A stretch of DNA of 55,730 nt from Solirubrobacterales bacterium (GTDB lineage Bacteria > Actinomycetota > Thermoleophilia > Solirubrobacterales > 70-9), in NCBI GenBank assembly GCA_030152805.1, contig JASLIG010000021.1:1-55730 (forward strand). The letters run 5' to 3'. Below, piece by piece: positions 51,032-55,730 of the stretch. Below the pieces are notes generated by a model, which was given only the letters and a program-made list of their open reading frames with translations, was not told the DNA's origin and ran no database searches. The stretch's first letter is position 1; each line of letters starts with the position of its first letter. The position numbers and the translations under genes are program-made.

Positions 51032-51140
51032 GCCGGATTCCCTGCCGGCGACCCCCCTGCCGCCGGCCCCCTTCCGGCGGCGACCAGCAAACATTGCCCG
51101 GGCTCGGCGCCTCCCTCGCCGGCCCGGGCCGTTTGTTTGC
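51032..51140. repeat. Three consecutive stem-loops upstream of the sulfur cluster
   Basis: Stem 1 is GCCGG/CCGGC (51032-51049). Stem 2 is GCCGCCGG/CCGGCGGC (51059-51081). Stem 3 (51087-51140) pairs GCAAACA/TGTTTGC, GCCCGGGC/GCCCGGGC and GGCG/CGCC. They end 10 bases before the TAGGCT box of the gene at 51164. The order suggests they lie upstream of the transcription start, so a terminator or DNA element is more likely than a riboswitch. Confidence 0.55.
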
Positions 51141-51163
51141 GGGCTTGAACTAGGCTTCGATCA

Positions 51164-51358
51164 ATGGCCCGGACCCCGAGCGAGGACGAGGCGGCGGCAA
51201 TCGCGGCGGCAATCGAGCGGTTCCATGCGGAGACGGCGCCGGCGCCCGAGGCGGCGGCGGACGCGACCAGCCCGTGGCAGCGGGCCGCGCTGCTCGAAGG
51301 AGTCGGCGCCAAGGGCACTGTCAAGGACTCAGAAGGAGGAGAGAGATGGCTGTCGTGA
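51164..51358 (+). CDS. Small protein, carboxylase-epsilon-like (tentative)
   Basis: The 64-aa protein has an acidic helical start (SEDEAAAIAAAIERFH), an Ala/Pro-rich middle and SPWQRAALLEGVGA at the end. The final W-x-x-A-A-x-L-E-G block resembles the C-terminus of small epsilon-like subunits of biotin carboxylases, but the match is weak. TAGGCT ends exactly 7 bases before the ATG and supports a real, leaderless gene. It overlaps the dodecin start by 13 bases. Confidence 0.6.
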   Translation: MARTPSEDEAAAIAAAIERFHAETAPAPEAAADATSPWQRAALLEGVGAKGTVKDSEGGERWLS

Positions 51359-51555
51359 AGATCATCGAGCTGGTCGGCAGCTCGAAAACGTCCACCGACG
51401 ATGCCGCGCGCCAGGCACTGAACCAGGCACAGGGCACGCTGCGCAACATCCGCGCCGTCGACATCGTTTCGACCGGGATCCGGGGCGAGAACCTGGACGA
51501 GTACCGCGCGCACGTGCGGGTCGCTTTCCTCATCGAGGGGACGGATATCGACTGA
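51346..51555 (+). CDS. Dodecin
   Basis: The 69-aa protein matches dodecins, which assemble into 12-mers that bind flavin and/or coenzyme A. Segments VVKIIELVGSSKTSTDDAARQAL, NIRAVDIVS and YRAHVRVAFLIEG are in family order. AGAAGGAGGA before ATG 51346 is a strong ribosome site. It may buffer flavin for the reductases encoded next. Confidence 0.92.
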   Translation: MAVVKIIELVGSSKTSTDDAARQALNQAQGTLRNIRAVDIVSTGIRGENLDEYRAHVRVAFLIEGTDID

Positions 51556-51615
51556 GTTGCTGGGAAGGGGGGGGGCACCCGCCCCTCTCAAGACACGGTC
51601 GATAGATTCAGCTCT

Positions 51616-52014
51616 ATGAGCGAAGAGGTCCGAGAGGTGTCGCGCGAAGAAGCTCAGAAGCTTGTGGCTGATGGGGCGCAGTTGGTGGATGTGCGCGCCG
51701 ATCATGAGTGGGAGTTGGGGCGGATCGAGGGGGCCACGCACCTCCCTTTGGCTGAGTTGGCCGAGCGAGCTGGCGAGATCGACAAGGACCGGCCCGTCGT
51801 CCTCTACTGCCGTGGCGGCAATCGCTCGACGATGGCGACCGAGGCATTGGCCGCCGAGGGGTACGACACGGCGAAGCTGAGCGAGGGCATCGTCGGCTGG
51901 TCGGAAGCCGGGCTGGCGCTCGAGCCCGAGGGCGGCACGGTGGCCGAGTCGGGCGAGGCCGCGGCCATCCTCCACGCCCGCAAGAGACTGCCTCCAGAGC
52001 TGACCGAGGGCTAA
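51616..52014 (+). CDS. Rhodanese-domain protein
   Basis: The 132-aa single rhodanese domain has LVDVRADHEWELGRIEGATHLPL and the active loop YCRGGNRST with the catalytic cysteine. It likely carries sulfane sulfur between acceptors. A C-terminal 30-residue tail follows the domain. TAGATT lies 7 bases before ATG 51616, indicating a leaderless transcript. Position before sulfite reductase suggests a role in sulfur handling. Confidence 0.9.
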   Translation: MSEEVREVSREEAQKLVADGAQLVDVRADHEWELGRIEGATHLPLAELAERAGEIDKDRPVVLYCRGGNRSTMATEALAAEGYDTAKLSEGIVGWSEAGLALEPEGGTVAESGEAAAILHARKRLPPELTEG

Positions 52015-52053
52015 ATACCCTAATCCCTGTCAGGTTTTGCTATTTTCCACTTC

Positions 52054-53889
52054 GTGGAGGTAGTCGTAGACCAGCAGAAGGAGCAGCGGGGCAAGGGCCG
52101 CACCGGCACCCTCGAGAACCCCGAGCGCTACGAGAACGTCCCGGGGCACATCATCCCGATCATCGAGCGCGAGTTCGACGACTTCGACAACGAAGCCGAG
52201 GAGTTCCTCGCCGGCCAGCGCAAGGAAGAGGAGTTCATCGGCTTCCGCCTCAAACAGGGCGTCTACGGCCAGCGCCAGCCCGACGTGCAGATGGTCCGCG
52301 TCAAGCTCCCCTTCGGCGGCGTCACCCCGGAGCAGATGGAGGCATTCGCCGACGTGGTCGAGAAGTGGGCTCCGCTCGACAAGGGCCACATCACCACGCG
52401 GCAGAACATCCAGATCCACCACGTGCCGCTGCGCGACATGGAGTCGCTGATCCGCGAAATCTCTGCGGTCGGCCTCTCCTCTCGCGAGGGCTGCGGCAAC
52501 ACGGTGCGCAACGTAACCGGCGATCCCTGGGCCGGCGTCGCCCCCGACGAGATCTTCGATCCGACCCCCTACGCCGGCGCCTACGCCCGCTACTTCGTCC
52601 GGCACCCGACGACGCAGCTGATGCCGCGCAAGATTAAGACCGCCTTCACTGGCTCCGACGAGGACCGGGCGATCACCGGCATCCACGACGTCGCCTTCAT
52701 CTCGCGCGAACACGACGGGGTGAAGGGCTTCGAGATCCGCGTCGGCGGTGGCACCTCGATCATGGCCCGCATCGCGCCGACGCTGTATGACTTCGTCGAG
52801 GCCGACAATGGCGACTACCTCAAGGTCTCCGAGGCGGTCCTGCGCATCTTCGACCGCCAGGAGTGGCTGCGCGTCAACCGCGCCCGCGCCCGGATCAAGG
52901 TGCTAATCGACAAAATCGGCATCGACGCCTTCCGCGAGCAGGTCGACGACGAGCTCGAGGGCGACTGGGTCGCCGAACGCGATTTCGACGTCGAGCGGCT
53001 GCGCTTCGACGACGACGAGCAGGCCAACGCGCCGGCGGCGCCGCCGGCCGCCGCCTCGCCCAACGGCGATCGCAGCGAGTTCGACCGCTTCGTCGAAGGC
53101 AACGTGCAGGCGCAGCGCCAGGAGGGCTTCTCGGCGGTCGAGGTGAAGATCTTCCGCGGCGACCTGACGCCGGAGCAGTTCCGCGGCCTGGCCGCGATCA
53201 TGCGCGAGTTCACCAGCGGCTACGCGCGCAGCACCGTGCAGCAGAACCTGGTCTTGCGCTGGGTCCGCGACGAGGCGCTCTACGACGTCTGGCAGCGGCT
53301 GACTGAGCTCGGGCTCGGCGAGGCTGGTGCCCGCGAGATCACCGACGTGGTCAGCTGCCCCGGCACCGACAGCTGCAAGATGGGCATCACCAGCTCGATG
53401 GGCCTCAACCAGGCGATCAAAGAGCGGCTCGAGGCGATGGACATACGCGACGGGCTGACCCGCAAGATCCACGTCAAGATGAGTGGCTGCCCGAACGGCT
53501 GCAGCCAGCACCACATCGCCAACATCGGCTTCTACGGCGCCTCGCTGAAGGTCGGCCAGCGCCAGGTGCCGGCCTACATCCCTCACATCGGCGGCAACTA
53601 CGAGGGCGGCGAGGTGATCTTCGGCACGCGGCTGAAGTCCCGCCTGCCCGCCAAGCGCGTTCCCGCCGCGGTCGAGCGCTGGGTACGGATGTACGAGGCG
53701 GAGCGCTCCGGCGCGAGCGAGGAGTTCAACGCCTTCGCCGAGCGGATCGGCGCGGCGCGCTTCGAAGCAGAGGTCAAGGACCTGACGCTGCCGGCCGAGT
53801 TCAGCCTCGAGACGATGCAGCAGTTCATCGACTGGGACCGCTCCAGCCCCTACAAGGTCGAGAGGGGCGAGGGCGAGTGCGCGATATGA
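52054..53889 (+). CDS. sir: Ferredoxin-type sulfite reductase (nitrite/sulfite reductase family)
   Basis: The enzyme reduces sulfite to sulfide with six electrons using siroheme and a 4Fe-4S cluster. The 611-aa protein has the two-repeat family architecture, with the N-terminal half ending near 320 and the C-terminal half carrying the cluster cysteines C435 and C441 (CPGTDSC) and C479 and C483 (GCPNGC). Nitrite reduction is the alternative, but the APS reductase next door favours sulfite. GTG 52054 is 7 bases after TATTTT. Confidence 0.92.
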   Translation: MEVVVDQQKEQRGKGRTGTLENPERYENVPGHIIPIIEREFDDFDNEAEEFLAGQRKEEEFIGFRLKQGVYGQRQPDVQMVRVKLPFGGVTPEQMEAFADVVEKWAPLDKGHITTRQNIQIHHVPLRDMESLIREISAVGLSSREGCGNTVRNVTGDPWAGVAPDEIFDPTPYAGAYARYFVRHPTTQLMPRKIKTAFTGSDEDRAITGIHDVAFISREHDGVKGFEIRVGGGTSIMARIAPTLYDFVEADNGDYLKVSEAVLRIFDRQEWLRVNRARARIKVLIDKIGIDAFREQVDDELEGDWVAERDFDVERLRFDDDEQANAPAAPPAAASPNGDRSEFDRFVEGNVQAQRQEGFSAVEVKIFRGDLTPEQFRGLAAIMREFTSGYARSTVQQNLVLRWVRDEALYDVWQRLTELGLGEAGAREITDVVSCPGTDSCKMGITSSMGLNQAIKERLEAMDIRDGLTRKIHVKMSGCPNGCSQHHIANIGFYGASLKVGQRQVPAYIPHIGGNYEGGEVIFGTRLKSRLPAKRVPAAVERWVRMYEAERSGASEEFNAFAERIGAARFEAEVKDLTLPAEFSLETMQQFIDWDRSSPYKVERGEGECAI

Positions 53890-54584
53890 ACCCCGTCGCC
53901 GATCCGCCGCAGATCTCCGACCCGGAGGCGATCGCCGCCGAGCTCGAGGGCCGCAGCGCCGAGCGGGCGGTGGAATGGATGTTCGAGACCTTTGGCGAGA
54001 GCCACTACATCGCCTGCTCGTTCCAGAAAACGAGCTCGGTGACGGCGCACCTGGCGAGCAAGATCAACCCGCAGGCGCGCTTCTTCTACCTGGATACCGA
54101 CGTGCTCTTCCCGGAGACGTATGAGACGCGCGAACGTCTCGGCGAGGCGCTGGGGATCGAGTTCGACCGTTTCCACAACCTGACCCTGGAGGAGCAAGCC
54201 GAGAAGCACGGAGACGAGCTCTGGAACCGCGATCCCGACGCCTGCTGCGGACTGCGCAAGGTCGAGCCGATGCGTCGCGCGCTCTCTTCCGTAGACTGCT
54301 GGCTCGCCGGCGTCCGCCGCGAGGACTCAGCCAGTCGCGCCAAGACCCCGAAGTTTGCCTGGGACAAGCGCTTCGAGCTCTGGAAGCTCAATCCGCTGGC
54401 GGACTGGACCGAGCGCGACGTCTGGAACTACATCCATGAGCACGACCTCCCGTACAACCCGCTCCACGATCGCGGCTACCCGTCGATCGGCTGCACCCAC
54501 TGCACCAAGCCGGTCGGCCCGGGCGGTTCGCCCCGCGACGGCCGCTGGGCGGGCCTCGAAAAGTCCGAGTGCGGGATCAACTAG
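53886..54584 (+). CDS. cysH: Adenylylsulfate (APS/PAPS) reductase
   Basis: The enzyme reduces activated sulfate to sulfite. The 232-aa protein has ACSFQKTSSV (phosphosulfate loop), CCGLRKVEP at 120-128 and CTHC at 203-206. The CC...CxxC set is the 4Fe-4S signature of APS-using enzymes. The C-terminal catalytic motif reads ECGIN, where most members have ECGIH or ECGLH. ATG 53886 overlaps the sir stop (ATGA). Confidence 0.92.
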   Translation: MNPVADPPQISDPEAIAAELEGRSAERAVEWMFETFGESHYIACSFQKTSSVTAHLASKINPQARFFYLDTDVLFPETYETRERLGEALGIEFDRFHNLTLEEQAEKHGDELWNRDPDACCGLRKVEPMRRALSSVDCWLAGVRREDSASRAKTPKFAWDKRFELWKLNPLADWTERDVWNYIHEHDLPYNPLHDRGYPSIGCTHCTKPVGPGGSPRDGRWAGLEKSECGIN

Positions 54585-54651
54585 CGGCGCACCGCGCCTG
54601 AAATAACCCTTCTGTAACCCCCTTCCCCGACCGATTGGTGAGATTGCACGC

Positions 54652-55728
54652 ATGAGCGAGACGATGACCGAGCTTTCCCTGACCCTTGACGAGCGCCACA
54701 CCGCCGACTTCGAGATGATCGGCAACGGCGGCTTCGCGCCGCTGACCGGCTTCCAGGGCTCCGCCGACTGGGAGCGCGTCTGTTCGGAGATGCGCACCAC
54801 GGGCGGCGAGTATTGGCCGATCCCGATCACCCTGGCGACCGATCTGGAGTGCGAGGTCGGCGACGTCATCTCGCTCTCCAGCGACGAAGGCAAGCCGCTG
54901 GGCCGGATCAAAGTAGAGGAGATCTGGGAGCGCGACGTCAAGCGCGAGGCCGAGCAGGTCTACGGCACCTCCGACGAGGGGCACCCGGGCGTCGCCGCGA
55001 TCTACGAGGAGGGCAACCGGATGATCGCCGGCCCGATCGAGGTCGACGCCTTGCCGGATCACGAGGAGGCGTTCATGCGCCGCTACTTGACCCCGGCCGA
55101 GACCAAAGCGGAGTTCGAGAAGCGCGGCTGGAAGCGGATCGTCGCCTTCCAGACCCGCAACCCGATCCACCGCGCCCACGAGTACCTGACCAAGGCTGCG
55201 CTGGAGACCTGCGACGGACTCTTCATCCAGCCGCTGATCGGCAAGACCAAGGCCGGCGACATCCCCGCCGACGTGCGGATGCGCTGCTACGAGGTGCTGA
55301 TGGAGAAGTACTACCCGCAGGACCGCGTGATGCTGGGCGTGAAGCCGGCGAAGATGCACTACGCGGGCCCGCGGGAGGCGATCCTGCACGCGATCGTCCG
55401 CCGCAACTACGGCTGCACCCACTTCATCGTCGGCCGCGACCACGCCGGCGTCGGCGACTACTACGGGACCTACGACGCGCAGAAGATCTTCGACGAGGTC
55501 GACATCAGCGAGCTCGGGATCGAGCCGCTGATGTTCGAGCACACCTTCTGGTGCAACGAGTGCGAGGGGCTTGCCTCCAACAAGACCTGCCCGCATGACC
55601 AAGACGCGCGCCTTTTCCTCTCCGGAACCAAGGTTCGCGAGATGCTCGGCAACGGCGAAAGGCCGCCGCACGAGTTCTCGCGTGACGAGGTCGCCGACAT
55701 CCTGATCGACGCTTACAAGGAGGACTGA
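54652..55728 (+). CDS. sat: Sulfate adenylyltransferase (ATP sulfurylase)
   Basis: The enzyme makes APS from ATP and sulfate, the first step of the pathway completed by cysH and sir. The 358-aa protein has the single-subunit Sat signatures QTRNPIHRAHE at 167-177, GRDHAG at 261-266 and a zinc-like cysteine pattern in WCNECEGLASNKTCPH. It is somewhat shorter than the usual 380-400 aa at the N-terminus. It starts 67 bases after cysH and ends two bases before the window edge. Confidence 0.95.
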   Translation: MSETMTELSLTLDERHTADFEMIGNGGFAPLTGFQGSADWERVCSEMRTTGGEYWPIPITLATDLECEVGDVISLSSDEGKPLGRIKVEEIWERDVKREAEQVYGTSDEGHPGVAAIYEEGNRMIAGPIEVDALPDHEEAFMRRYLTPAETKAEFEKRGWKRIVAFQTRNPIHRAHEYLTKAALETCDGLFIQPLIGKTKAGDIPADVRMRCYEVLMEKYYPQDRVMLGVKPAKMHYAGPREAILHAIVRRNYGCTHFIVGRDHAGVGDYYGTYDAQKIFDEVDISELGIEPLMFEHTFWCNECEGLASNKTCPHDQDARLFLSGTKVREMLGNGERPPHEFSRDEVADILIDAYKED

Positions 55729-55730
55729 AC

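Noticed and set aside
51000..51160. Possible riboswitch before the sulfur genes
   Set aside because: No known riboswitch core was recognised, and a -10 box 7 bases before the start codon puts the stems upstream of the likely transcript start.

Overview
The window is high-GC DNA with densely packed genes, frequent GTG/TTG starts, 1-4 base stop/start overlaps and probably many leaderless promoters. Actinobacterial-type inositol-3-phosphate synthase, an F420-type LLM oxidoreductase, FHA-HTH and PucR regulators, a dodecin, short secreted proteins and thrombospondin-type/Ig-like surface proteins together suggest a deep-branching actinobacterium, most like Thermoleophilia/Solirubrobacterales. That placement is an inference from protein style, not from a marker gene.

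Layout. 1-3130: ino1, a fusion of a truncated GT4 glycosyltransferase with a PHP phosphoesterase, and a uracil-DNA-glycosylase-like Fe-S protein. 3130-6400: a gene remnant and repeat, an LLM oxidoreductase, a small membrane protein, an RlmD-type RNA methyltransferase and a Lys/Ala-rich phasin-like protein. 6465-11353: an EEP phosphatase-like gene diverging from argF-lgt-prmC-lysS. 11350-13410: two SDR genes and a membrane protein on the minus strand. 13449: tRNA-Val. 13608-16260: three secreted proteins, two of them tandem paralogs. 16257-20627: minus-strand Zn-ribbon, MpaB-like oxygenase, FtsH-like protease, FHA regulator and MBL hydrolase. 20928: secreted zinc protease. 22058: tRNA-Asp, followed by an accessory block (DUF6927-like relic, AbrB/PIN toxin-antitoxin, Phd/YefM-like/RelE-like toxin-antitoxin, two ArsR-like regulators).

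25358-30876: a VOC protein, a membrane protein, an acyltransferase-SGNH protein with an SGNH hydrolase, a lipoprotein, a methyltransferase and an ECF sigma factor. 30905-32995: three tandem TetR paralogs. 33154-38299: glutamate decarboxylase, two S51 peptidases, ferritin, a membrane protein and an enolase-superfamily enzyme. 38408-47841: a probable polyamine/GABA catabolic region with a PuuB-like FAD oxidase, an APC permease with UspA, a class III aminotransferase, PucR, alanine dehydrogenase and an aminobutyraldehyde-type dehydrogenase. A Ca-binding repeat protein is translationally coupled to the end of that operon and is followed by a TetR-TetR fusion. 51164-55728: a small protein, dodecin, rhodanese and assimilatory sulfate reduction (sulfite reductase, APS reductase, ATP sulfurylase).

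How it fits together. The permease would import a diamine, the aminotransferase and dehydrogenase would turn it into GABA, alanine formed by transamination would be recycled by Ald, and PucR would control the set. The 3' end is a textbook sulfate-to-sulfide pathway. The most unusual signals are the GT4/PHP fusion beside ino1, a 27-bp perfect inverted repeat between two divergent promoters, a pair of homologous hairpins with compensatory stem changes, a 45-nt dispersed palindrome, a set of genes whose start codon lies 6-7 nt after a TANNNT box, a double TetR protein, and two secreted paralogs that use only GAA for glutamate.
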